This document shows positions 1-6,762 of a DNA stretch of 19,364 nucleotides, in pieces. Source of the DNA: Pyrodictiaceae archaeon (GTDB lineage Archaea > Thermoproteota > Thermoprotei_A > Sulfolobales > Pyrodictiaceae); assembly GCA_015520245.1 (NCBI GenBank), contig WAQM01000216.1:1-19364 (forward strand), in the 5' to 3' direction. The notes beneath the pieces were generated by a model, which made no database searches, was not told where the DNA came from, and saw only the letters and a program-made list of their open reading frames with translations. A program made the translations under genes and the position numbers. How positions within the stretch are numbered: the stretch's first letter is position 1; every line of letters starts with the position of its first letter.

Positions 1-61
1 CTATGGGGTTCGTGGCACCGCCCCTCGCCCTTGGTGAGGGCCGGTGCCACGAACCCCATAG
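1..61. repeat. Long near-perfect palindrome at the left edge
   Basis: Bases 1-20 are the exact reverse complement of bases 42-61. Between them the pairing continues (22-26 with 36-40, 28-29 with 33-34), with only 21/41 and 27/35 mismatched and a 3-nt centre at 30-32. The structure lies inside the reading frame of the minus-strand membrane protein, just after its hydrophobic segment. Because it begins exactly at the first base of the window, it could be an assembly or amplification fold-back at a contig end, with the natural inner hairpin 22-40 as the point of strand switching. A real hairpin or element end is the alternative. Which one cannot be decided from this side alone. Confidence 0.9.
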
Positions 62-143
62 CGATGAGCAGGAGGCCGACCAGCACCAGCGCCAGGCCCA
101 CGAGCGTCAGCAGCCTCGCCTCCTCGGGCAGCGCCGCGAGCAA
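1..143 (-). CDS. N-terminal fragment of a small membrane protein (possibly DUF131/TIGR00304-like)
   Basis: Only the first 47 codons are present; the gene runs off the left edge. I chose TTG at 143 as the start because a very strong purine-rich ribosome site (complement of 145-160) precedes it. The product starts with a short acidic N-terminus, then one clear transmembrane segment at about residues 11-33 (LLTLVGLALVLVG and on), followed by a polar stretch. Small archaeal membrane proteins of the DUF131 type look like this, but that assignment is a guess from composition. Codons beyond about residue 28 fall within the edge palindrome and may not be the true sequence. It is divergent from the methyltransferase at 221 and shares the A+T box at 172-176. 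Confidence 0.5.
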   Translation of the reverse strand, partial: MLAALPEEARLLTLVGLALVLVGLLLIAMGFVAPALTKGEGRCHEPH

Positions 144-169
144 GCCCCTCCCTCCTCCCCACCGGGCTA

Positions 170-178
170 GCTTAATCC
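170..178. promoter_or_regulatory. Shared A+T box between divergent genes
   Basis: TTAAT at 172-176 is the only A+T-rich run between the two divergent starts at 143 and 221. A TATA box here would put the plus transcript start near 200, leaving a leader of about 20 nt that carries the ggggagg ribosome site before TTG 221. In the other direction the start would fall near 148, just before TTG 143. Inferred from position and composition only. Confidence 0.45.
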
Positions 179-220
179 AGAGGCTCTTAGGCTCAGCGAT
201 GGGAGCCGGCGGGGAGGCTC

Positions 221-784
221 TTGGGCGAGCCGAGCGTGCCCTGGGTGCCGACCCACGACGACGTAGTGTCGGTCGTGGTGGAGCTGCTGAGGCCGAGGCC
301 TGGCGACGTCGTGTTCGAGCTGGGCTGCGGCGACGGGAGGGTGGCAGTGGCCATAGCCAGGAGGCACGCGGTACCCGTGGTCTGCGTTGAGATACGCAGC
401 GACCTGGCCCGCCGCGCGCTCCGCAGCGCCCAGGCCAGCGGTGTGTCCGGCTTGGTCAAGGTCGTCGAGGGCGACTTCTTCAGCGTCGACATCTCGGGCG
501 CGAGGATAGTGTACATGTACCTGCTGACCAGCGTCAACCAGAAGCTCAGGCCGAAGCTCGAACGCGAGCTACCGAGGGGCGCCGTCGTCGTTAGCTTGGA
601 CTTCCCCGTGCCCGGGTGGACGCCCGTGGGCTTCGTGGAGCTACCGCGCAGCTGGCAGCGCATACTCTACGTCTACGCCCGTGGCTACTCGGACGAGGGG
701 GTCCGAGAGGGCGTCGAGGAGGCGCTTGCGAGGATAAACCTGGGCGTGATGACGTACGTCAATAAGGAGCTACTTGCGCTCTAG
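221..784 (+). CDS. aKMT-like SAM-dependent protein lysine methyltransferase
   Basis: The 187-residue product resembles crenarchaeal aKMT, the broad-specificity lysine methyltransferase that modifies chromatin and other proteins such as Cren7. The N-terminus VPWVPT precedes a class I Rossmann methyltransferase core: motif I ELGCGDGR at residues 33-40, the acidic ribose-binding residue E57 at the end of strand 2, and GDFFSVDIS followed by [16 protein letters not shown], close to the FLLTNVN segment I recall for aKMT. It is roughly 25 residues longer than aKMT, through a C-terminal tail after the last core strand. TTG 221 is preferred because ggggagg lies directly upstream; ATG 199 is out of frame. 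The 3' end overlaps cysS, on the opposite strand, by 15 nt. The family is solid; the substrate is inferred. Confidence 0.85.
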   Translation: MGEPSVPWVPTHDDVVSVVVELLRPRPGDVVFELGCGDGRVAVAIARRHAVPVVCVEIRSDLARRALRSAQASGVSGLVKVVEGDFFSVDISGARIVYMYLLTSVNQKLRPKLERELPRGAVVVSLDFPVPGWTPVGFVELPRSWQRILYVYARGYSDEGVREGVEEALARINLGVMTYVNKELLAL

Positions 785-2236
785 CCTCCACACGGTCCTG
801 CCGTCCGGGTAGTCCAGCAGCCTTATGCCGAGCCTGGCGAGCTCGCTGCGTATCCAGTCGGCGATGTCGTACCTCCTCTCCTCGCGGTGCCTCCTCCTTA
901 TCCTAACGATGAGGTCCACGAGCTCGCTCACCAGCTTCTCCGCCTCCGTCGCGGGCCTGGCGGCGATTACGTCGTCCAGCACCGCGAACACAGAGTTGAA
1001 CTCGAGGAGTAGCTTGTACGCCCTGAGCGCGAGCGTGTAGTCCTCCAGCGGTATTATCTCAGCGTTGACGAGCTTGGCGAGCTTGAGGACGGCTGCGAGC
1101 GCCCCGGCGGTGTTGAAGTCGTTACTCATCGCCTCGTGGAAGCCGTACCGCAGCTCCTCGACCTCGCGCAGCAGCCTCAGCCTGCGCTCGTCGAGGCGGT
1201 AGGTCGGCTGCGCGGTCTCGACCAGCCTCTTGAGGTCCTGGGCGACCTGCCTGAGCCTCTCGAGGTTCCTCTCAGCCTGCTCCAGCGCGTCCTCGTTGAA
1301 GTCCAGCTGCGTACGGTAATGCGCGCTAAGCAGCCACAACCTGATGACCTCGGGCCTCCACCTACGGAACGCGTCCTTGAGGGGGACTATGTTGCCGAGG
1401 CTCTTGCTCATCTTCTCGCCGCGCACGGTGAGGTAGCCCGTGTGGAGCCAGTAGCGCACCCACGGCCTGCCGAGCAGCGCCTCGCTCTGCGCCCTCTCGT
1501 TCTCGTGGTGCGGGAATATCAGGTCCTGGCCGCCGCCGTGGATGTCGAACTGCCTCCCGAGGTAGCGGGTGGACATGACGCTGCACTCGATGTGCCACCC
1601 GGGCCTGCCGCGCCCCCACGGCGACTCCCAGTAGGGCTCGCCGGGCTTCCACGCCCTCCACAGCACGAAGTCGAACGGGTGCCTCTTCTCCTTCAGGAAC
1701 TCCTCCTCCTGCCTCCACTGCTGGGGGTCCTTCACGCCGCTGAGCTCGCCGTAATGGGGGTAGGTCGTGACGTCGAAGTACACGCTGCCGCTTGGTGCGA
1801 CGTAGGCGTGCCCCTTCTCTATGAGGCCCTCGATGAACTCTATTATTTCACCGATGTGCTGGGTCACACGTGGGTGCAGGTCGACCCTTATCTTGAGCTT
1901 CTCCAGGGCCTCCATGTAGTCCTTCGTGTACGTCTCCACGACCTCGCGCCAGTCCCTGCCCTCCTCGCGCGCCCTGTTGATTATCTTATCGTCGATGTCG
2001 GTTATGTTCTGCACGTGGAACACGTTGTAGCCCCTAAGTGCGAGGTACCTTTTTATGGCGTCGAAGGCTACGTAAGTCCTCGCGTGGCCCAGGTGGGTGT
2101 AGTCGTAGACCGTGGGGCCGCAGACGTACATTCTAACGACGCCGGGGCTGACGGGCCTGAATACCTCGAGGCGGCCCCCTAGGGTGTTGCGCACGCGGAT
2201 CTCGGGGAGGGGCCTCCACTCGCTCAGAGCGTACAC
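770..2236 (-). CDS. cysS: Cysteinyl-tRNA synthetase
   Basis: This class I synthetase charges tRNA-Cys with cysteine in the cytoplasm. The 488-residue product has the full set of landmarks: the [13 protein letters not shown] block with zinc ligand C39, the HIGH motif as HLGH at 48-51, the NITDIDDKI block, zinc ligands C218 (HIECS) and H243/H244-E247 (FPHHENE), and the KMSKS motif at 275-279. Length is normal for the family. The start is GTG at 2236: an in-frame stop lies upstream and no other start codon occurs in between. No strong ribosome site is seen; the A+T box at 2275-2283 suggests a short leader. It is divergent from the radical SAM gene and convergent with the methyltransferase gene. 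Confidence 0.97.
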   Translation of the reverse strand: MYALSEWRPLPEIRVRNTLGGRLEVFRPVSPGVVRMYVCGPTVYDYTHLGHARTYVAFDAIKRYLALRGYNVFHVQNITDIDDKIINRAREEGRDWREVVETYTKDYMEALEKLKIRVDLHPRVTQHIGEIIEFIEGLIEKGHAYVAPSGSVYFDVTTYPHYGELSGVKDPQQWRQEEEFLKEKRHPFDFVLWRAWKPGEPYWESPWGRGRPGWHIECSVMSTRYLGRQFDIHGGGQDLIFPHHENERAQSEALLGRPWVRYWLHTGYLTVRGEKMSKSLGNIVPLKDAFRRWRPEVIRLWLLSAHYRTQLDFNEDALEQAERNLERLRQVAQDLKRLVETAQPTYRLDERRLRLLREVEELRYGFHEAMSNDFNTAGALAAVLKLAKLVNAEIIPLEDYTLALRAYKLLLEFNSVFAVLDDVIAARPATEAEKLVSELVDLIVRIRRRHREERRYDIADWIRSELARLGIRLLDYPDGRTVWRLERK

Positions 2237-2274
2237 AAAGGTCGCTTCACCGGCCCCCGGCTCCCCATGCTACC

Positions 2275-2283
2275 CTATTTTAG
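2275..2283. promoter_or_regulatory. TATA-like box shared by cysS and the radical SAM gene
   Basis: CTATTTTAG stands out in an otherwise G+C-rich 83-bp divergent spacer. A transcript start about 26 bp away would lie near 2253 for cysS (GTG 2236) and near 2305 for the plus gene (GTG 2320, preceded by ggggaggg). Position and composition are the only evidence. Confidence 0.55.
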
Positions 2284-2319
2284 CGTCTCGGCGCCGGGGT
2301 TGGCGGGGAGGGTCGGTGC

Positions 2320-3483
2320 GTGTCGGTAGCTAGGGTGCGTGGCAGCCTGGTTGAGGAGCTCGTTAAGCGCAAGGAGAGGGTGGCGGCGAGGCTGGAGGCG
2401 AAGCTGGAGCCGCGTGAGGCCGAGGAGGCGCGCAAGGACCACCACGCGCGCCGCGAGCCGATAGCGTGCGGCATGACCGTGCACACGGGCATAGGCTGCA
2501 GCAATGCGTGCCTGTACTGCTACGTGCCCGACATGGGGTTCCCGATGAGGCCGAGACCCTACCCGCTCACGGGGCTTCAGCTGGCCTACGCCCTGGCCGT
2601 CAACCCCTACGTCGTCGTGGGCCCCGAGGGCACCATGCTTGCGTTCGGCTCGGTCACGGAGCCATTCCTCGAGGTGACCCGCGAGAGGGCCCTGGAGTAC
2701 CTGCGGGCCGTGAGGGACTACCTGGGCAACCCGACCCAGATAGCGACGAAGGCCTACATGGACGAGGAGGACGCCGAGAGGTTCAGGGGGGCCGCGGAGC
2801 CGAGGGTGAGCGTGCTGGTAACAGTGGTGACGCTAAGGCACGCGGCAAAGCTGGAGCCCAGGGCGCCGCCGCCGGAGAGGAGGTTCGAGACCATGGCAAA
2901 CCTAGCGGCACGCGGGGTGCACGTGTCCCTCTTCTTCAGGCCGCTGATCCCGGGCGTTAGTGACGCCGACGCCGAGGAGATACTGAGGCGGGCCCGTGAG
3001 GCCGGCGTGAGGGGCGTCGTGCCCGGCTCGCTGCGGGTAACCCCGGGTATATTGAGGAGGCTCCGCGCAGGCGGCGTCGACGTAGGGCCCATAGTCAGCA
3101 GGCTGCCGCGGAGCCCCCGCGGAGGCCGCGACCAGGTGACGATCAGGGAGCGCGATGTCAAGGATAAGGTCGCGAGCCTCGCAAGGAGCATGGGGCTGAA
3201 GGTCTACCCTTCGTCGTGTTCCGCCAACATGGATGCCCACGGCCTGCCGTGCTGGGTCTGCGAGTGGGGGCCCTGCGGCGACCCCAGGGCGCTGCCCAGG
3301 CTCGACCCCGAGGACGTAGCGGACGCGGTCGAGGCTCTAGGCTACGTGCCGGCGCGCGTGCGCATAGCCGGCAGGGCGGTCGAGGTCGCTGTGAAGGGGG
3401 TCCGCGAGCGCCGCGCCCTCCGCAGGCTCTATCACTGGCTCTCCGTGGTGACGCGCCGCCGGGTCGTGGTCCGGGGCTCGTAG
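2320..3483 (+). CDS. Radical SAM protein, spore-photoproduct-lyase (SplB)-like
   Basis: The 387-residue product carries the radical SAM cluster motif CX3CX2C (C60, C64, C67 in GCSNACLYCY), the form typical of SplB-like proteins, which use a [4Fe-4S] cluster and S-adenosylmethionine for radical chemistry, and a partial TIM-barrel pattern after it. Near the C-terminus four more cysteines (C300, C311, C314, C319) are spaced as for an auxiliary iron-sulphur cluster or a zinc site. The start is GTG 2320 with ggggaggg 8 nt upstream. It ends 2 nt before the THUMP gene, so the two are probably co-transcribed, and herA follows 46 bp later. The true substrate is unknown; DNA repair is suggested only by family name and by the neighbouring herA-mre11-rad50. 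Confidence 0.8.
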   Translation: MSVARVRGSLVEELVKRKERVAARLEAKLEPREAEEARKDHHARREPIACGMTVHTGIGCSNACLYCYVPDMGFPMRPRPYPLTGLQLAYALAVNPYVVVGPEGTMLAFGSVTEPFLEVTRERALEYLRAVRDYLGNPTQIATKAYMDEEDAERFRGAAEPRVSVLVTVVTLRHAAKLEPRAPPPERRFETMANLAARGVHVSLFFRPLIPGVSDADAEEILRRAREAGVRGVVPGSLRVTPGILRRLRAGGVDVGPIVSRLPRSPRGGRDQVTIRERDVKDKVASLARSMGLKVYPSSCSANMDAHGLPCWVCEWGPCGDPRALPRLDPEDVADAVEALGYVPARVRIAGRAVEVAVKGVRERRALRRLYHWLSVVTRRRVVVRGS

Positions 3484-3485
3484 CC

Positions 3486-4028
3486 GTGGCGACCCCTACG
3501 ATGAGGCTCTTCAACCTCGTGGTGTCGCACCAGCCGGGGTACCGGGAGGCCCGACGCGTAATCAACGTGGTCAGGAGCGTCGTCCGGGGCGTGAGGGTGA
3601 TAGACACCCCGCAATCGCTGGTCCTCCTCAAAGTCGAGGATCCCTACAGGGCGGTCGAGCAGCTTGTGCGCCGGGTCGACCTCAGGTCCACCCCCATACT
3701 GAGGCTCATACCCGTGGACGTGAACACGCGGCCGATAGTCGAGCACGTAAGGGAGGCGGTGCTGAGGCTTGCTGAGAGGATCCCGCGGGGGGCGACGTTC
3801 GCGGTCAGGCTGGAGGGGAGGCTGTTCGACGAAAGCGGGAACCCCGTGCACAAGCTGGATGCCGTCAGGAGGATAGCCGAGGCCGTGGAGAGGCCCGTTA
3901 ACCTGCGCAACCCCGATTACCTGGTTCTCGTCAAGACCGTGTCGATGAGCTACGGCCAGAGGTACGCGGCGGTCATGGTCGCGCCGCCCCGCTACCTGGT
4001 CTCCGTCCACAAGCTCTACGCGTCCTAA
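3486..4028 (+). CDS. THUMP-domain protein, TAN1-like tRNA modification factor
   Basis: The 180-residue product resembles archaeal THUMP-domain proteins related to TAN1/THUMPD1, which bind tRNA and help N4-acetylcytidine formation. What I see: an N-terminal beta-alpha unit starting MRLFNLVVS, a THUMP-like region at about residues 60-150 with LRLIPVDV and PRGATFAVRLEGR, and a closing VNLRNPDYLVLVKTV segment that matches the conserved VDLxNPD pattern of this family. The start is GTG 3486, 2 nt after the preceding stop, or ATG 3501; neither has a clear ribosome site, which fits translational coupling to the radical SAM gene. The THUMP fold is fairly sure; a role in acetylation is inference. Confidence 0.75.
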   Translation: MATPTMRLFNLVVSHQPGYREARRVINVVRSVVRGVRVIDTPQSLVLLKVEDPYRAVEQLVRRVDLRSTPILRLIPVDVNTRPIVEHVREAVLRLAERIPRGATFAVRLEGRLFDESGNPVHKLDAVRRIAEAVERPVNLRNPDYLVLVKTVSMSYGQRYAAVMVAPPRYLVSVHKLYAS

Positions 4029-4031
4029 CCC

Positions 4032-4039
4032 TAATTCGC
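4032..4039 (+). promoter_or_regulatory. Weak TATA-like box before herA
   Basis: CTAATTCG is the only A+T-richer spot in the 46-bp gap before herA. A start about 26 bp downstream, near 4062, would give a short leader to ATG 4075. The box is weak, and read-through from the radical SAM and THUMP genes is just as possible. Confidence 0.25.
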
Positions 4040-4074
4040 CCGTGGCGGCCTAGCGCGCGCCGGGCGCCGGCCGG

Positions 4075-5562
4075 ATGGCGTCTCGCGAGCCGCTAGGCTA
4101 CGTGATTGACAACTCGACGCCGACCCGCGTCCGCTTCGTCGCCACGGACCCGCCTCCCCCGGGCGACTTCGTGCTCGTCGGCGAGGGCGAGGGGGTGCTG
4201 GCGCTGGTCGAGGCGGTGGGCACGCGCAGCGTCTCGATGTCCGCCCTGAGCGGAGTCTACGAGCCCAGCATAGTCGCCCGGCTGTCGAGGATGAGCAACG
4301 ACGTGTTCTTCGAGTGCGTGGCCGAGGTCGTTGGGGTCTACAGGGACGGGGCTCTCGTGCTTCCGCGCCGCCCGCCGCTGCCTGGTGAACCTGTCTACCG
4401 CGCTCCGGACGAGCTTCTATCCGAGATCTTCGGTGGCTCCGAGCCCTACAAGGTGAGGCTTGGTGTGCTAGCCGCGCGCCCCACGGTACCCGTCTACATC
4501 GACGTCAACAAGCTGGTGACGAGGCACCTCGCGATCCTGGCCGTCACCGGCGCGGGGAAGAGCAACACGGTGGCGGTCATAGCCGACAGGCTGGTCCGCA
4601 TCGGGGGCACCGTCGTGATACTCGACTTCCACGGCGAGTACGTGGGGAGCGACATCGGTGGCGGCGTCAACGTCGTCGAGCCGCTGCTCAACCCCAGGTC
4701 CCTCTCGCTATCGGAGCTGCTCGTGCTGCTAGGCATAGAGCCTCACTACTACCACCAGGAGCGGGTGCTGAGGAGGGCCTACGAGAGGGCGATCGCCGAC
4801 CCAAGCGGCCCCTTCCTCGAGAGGCTGCTGAAAGCGGTGGAGTCCCTCCGCGGGAAGGAGGAGCCGCGTGCGGTCGCGGCAGTGGCCAACAAGGTCGAGG
4901 CGCTCGTGGAGAAGTACGGTGACGTGCTTAGGGACGACGTCCCCGACGTGATCAGCAGGCTAAGGCCCGGGCGTGCCAACGTGATCGACCTGGGGAGGCT
5001 CGACGAGGACGCCGCCGACGTGGTAGTAAGCCACGTACTCCGGAGGCTCCTAGCCGAGAGGAAGAGGAGGGTGATGACGGGGCACGGCTTCCCGTCGCCG
5101 GTGATGGTGTTTGTAGAGGAGGCCCACATACTAGCCCCGCGTGATAGGAGCACGCTGTCCAAGTACTGGATGGCCAGGGTCGCCCGTGAGGGCAGGAAGT
5201 TCGGGGTGGGTCTGGCCATAGTGAGCCAGCGCCCAAAGGTGATCGACCAGGATATACTAAGCCAGATGAACAGCAAGATCGTGCTCAGGATAGTCGAGCC
5301 CAGCGACCAGCGGTACGTCCGGGAGGCGAGCGAGCTGCTCAGCGAGGAGCTAGCTCAGAACCTCTCGGCCCTCAACACCGGCGAGGCGGTGGTCCTCGGC
5401 CCCATAGTACCCGTGCCGGTGATCGTGAGGGTCGACAAGTATTGGGGGCGGAAGGGTGGGGCCGACCCCGACGTGGTGTCGGAGTGGCTCAGCATGCGCG
5501 AGGAGAGGGCCCGGGCCGCCGAGGCTGTGGCCGAGCTGGCCGAGCTAGCGCGGTCAGGGTGA
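4075..5562 (+). CDS. herA: HerA hexameric DNA translocase/helicase
   Basis: HerA is the FtsK-like ATPase that pumps DNA into the NurA nuclease during processing of double-strand-break ends, with Mre11-Rad50. The 495-residue product shows an N-terminal HAS-barrel (about residues 5-95), Walker A TGAGKSNT at 158-165, Walker B MVFVEEAH at 344-351 with the HerA-type double glutamate, and the SQRPKVIDQDILSQMNSKI segment leading to an arginine-finger region near RIVEPSDQRY. Length is normal for the family. ATG 4075 has only a weak ribosome site. mre11 begins 6 nt after the stop, and the stop codon is part of the ggtgatc ribosome site of mre11, so the two genes are tightly coupled. Confidence 0.96.
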   Translation: MASREPLGYVIDNSTPTRVRFVATDPPPPGDFVLVGEGEGVLALVEAVGTRSVSMSALSGVYEPSIVARLSRMSNDVFFECVAEVVGVYRDGALVLPRRPPLPGEPVYRAPDELLSEIFGGSEPYKVRLGVLAARPTVPVYIDVNKLVTRHLAILAVTGAGKSNTVAVIADRLVRIGGTVVILDFHGEYVGSDIGGGVNVVEPLLNPRSLSLSELLVLLGIEPHYYHQERVLRRAYERAIADPSGPFLERLLKAVESLRGKEEPRAVAAVANKVEALVEKYGDVLRDDVPDVISRLRPGRANVIDLGRLDEDAADVVVSHVLRRLLAERKRRVMTGHGFPSPVMVFVEEAHILAPRDRSTLSKYWMARVAREGRKFGVGLAIVSQRPKVIDQDILSQMNSKIVLRIVEPSDQRYVREASELLSEELAQNLSALNTGEAVVLGPIVPVPVIVRVDKYWGRKGGADPDVVSEWLSMREERARAAEAVAELAELARSG

Positions 5563-5565
5563 TCG
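5555..5565 (+). promoter_or_regulatory. Ribosome binding site of mre11 overlapping the herA stop
   Basis: GGTGATC at 5558-5564 is fully complementary to the archaeal 16S rRNA 3' end (GATCACCTCC) and lies 4 nt before GTG 5569. It contains the herA TGA stop, so ribosomes ending herA are placed directly on the mre11 start. This decides the GTG start for mre11. Confidence 0.7.
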
Positions 5566-5568
5566 GGC

Positions 5569-6762
5569 GTGGAGGTGACGGTCCTCCACGTCAGCGACAC
5601 GCACCTCGGGCTCCGCCAGTACGGCCTCGTAGAGCGTGAGCAGGACATCTACGACGTGTTCGGGGAGCTAGTGGAGATAGCCCTGACCGAGCGCGTCGAC
5701 CTGGTGGTCCACTCGGGCGACTTCTTCGACACCGCAAGGCCCCCCATGCAGGCGGTCCGCGTGGCGATAGACGGGCTGTCGAGGCTGAGGGAGGCCGGGA
5801 TACCGGTGGTCGCGGTCCTGGGCGACCACGACCTGCCGAGGAGGAGGGAGATGCCCCCGCTCTACCTGCTGGAGCACCTGCTTGACAACGTCATCGTTCT
5901 CGGCAAGCCAGGAGCCCCTGACACGGCCGCACGCAGGATCAGGACGAGGAGCGGCGCTGAGGTGTTCATCGCGGGCCTCTTCTCGCACAGGGGCGTTAGG
6001 GCTAGGGCGCTCCCCGACAGCCTCGCAAGGCTCCCCAGGCCGCCGCGCGACCTAGCCTCGGTGCTCGTCCTGCACCAGGGGGTCGAGGGTGCGGCACCGG
6101 AGCCGGAGCTCTCGCTAGCCGAGCTGCCGGAGGGGTACTCCTACTACGCGCTCGGGCACGTCCACGTGGCCTACGAGGCCAGGCTGGGGGAGGCCAGGCT
6201 AGTGTACCCGGGGGCGCCCGAGTACATGAAGGTGGACGAAGTGGGCAGGGACCGCTCCGTGGTGCTCGCCACGCTGAGCCCGCGCGGGACCGTGGCGCTG
6301 GAGAGGCTGAAGCTTGAGCGCGCTAGGCCGCAGCTGGTCTACGAGATCAGCTATGAGCGGCTCGAAGAAGCGGTAGGCGAGGTCATGAGGGTCCTGCTTA
6401 AGATGCAAGGGCGCCGTAAGAAGCCGTTGCTCCACGTGATCGTCCGCGGGGCCTCGACCTCGGCGGCGCGCAGGGCGGTGAGGGAGCAGCTCGAGAGGCT
6501 TAGGAACCTCGTGCTCGATTACCGCATAGTGTTCGCGCCCCAGCAACAGCGCGGAGAGCCGGGCTCAGGCGGCCCGATCCCCGCCGCGAGGGGGCTCAGC
6601 CTAAGGGACCTGCTGCTCGAGCGACTCGGGGATCCGGAGGTCGCCGAGCTCGCCTACCAGCTGATCTCCGTGCTCGGCCACCTGGGGCCCACGGAGGCCA
6701 CTCGCGAGGCGATGAGGCTGACCGTGGAGTGGTTCAAGAGGCGCTACGGTGTTGAGCCGTGA
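5569..6762 (+). CDS. mre11: Mre11 DNA repair nuclease
   Basis: Mre11 is the manganese-dependent exo/endonuclease of the Mre11-Rad50 complex. The 397-residue product has the calcineurin-like phosphoesterase motifs in order: SDTHLG (D10, H12), SGDFFD (D51), GDHD (residues 85-88), VLHQG (H169) and GHVH (H197, H199). The third motif is GDHD where GNHD or GNHE is usual, so the metal-bridging Asn is Asp (86); this may be normal in crenarchaea. The C-terminal third is the expected capping and Rad50-binding region, including an amphipathic SLRDLLLERLGDPEVAELAY stretch. GTG 5569 is set by the strong ribosome site; the stop overlaps the rad50 start by 4 nt (GTGA). Confidence 0.96.
   Translation: MEVTVLHVSDTHLGLRQYGLVEREQDIYDVFGELVEIALTERVDLVVHSGDFFDTARPPMQAVRVAIDGLSRLREAGIPVVAVLGDHDLPRRREMPPLYLLEHLLDNVIVLGKPGAPDTAARRIRTRSGAEVFIAGLFSHRGVRARALPDSLARLPRPPRDLASVLVLHQGVEGAAPEPELSLAELPEGYSYYALGHVHVAYEARLGEARLVYPGAPEYMKVDEVGRDRSVVLATLSPRGTVALERLKLERARPQLVYEISYERLEEAVGEVMRVLLKMQGRRKKPLLHVIVRGASTSAARRAVREQLERLRNLVLDYRIVFAPQQQRGEPGSGGPIPAARGLSLRDLLLERLGDPEVAELAYQLISVLGHLGPTEATREAMRLTVEWFKRRYGVEP

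Noticed and set aside
31..390. Open plus-strand frame of 119 codons over the left edge
   Set aside because: Low-complexity Arg/Ser/Ala translation, crosses the palindrome and the methyltransferase start; the opposite strand and the other frame have clear starts and motifs.
1136..2182. Plus-strand frame of 348 codons opposite cysS
   Set aside because: Antisense of a complete CysRS with all motifs; the translation is a G+C-driven shadow with no recognisable domain.
3216..3485. Upstream extension of the THUMP gene
   Set aside because: The frame is open through the end of the radical SAM gene, but the residues are Arg/Gly-rich shadow sequence; the THUMP homology begins at MRLFNLVVS.
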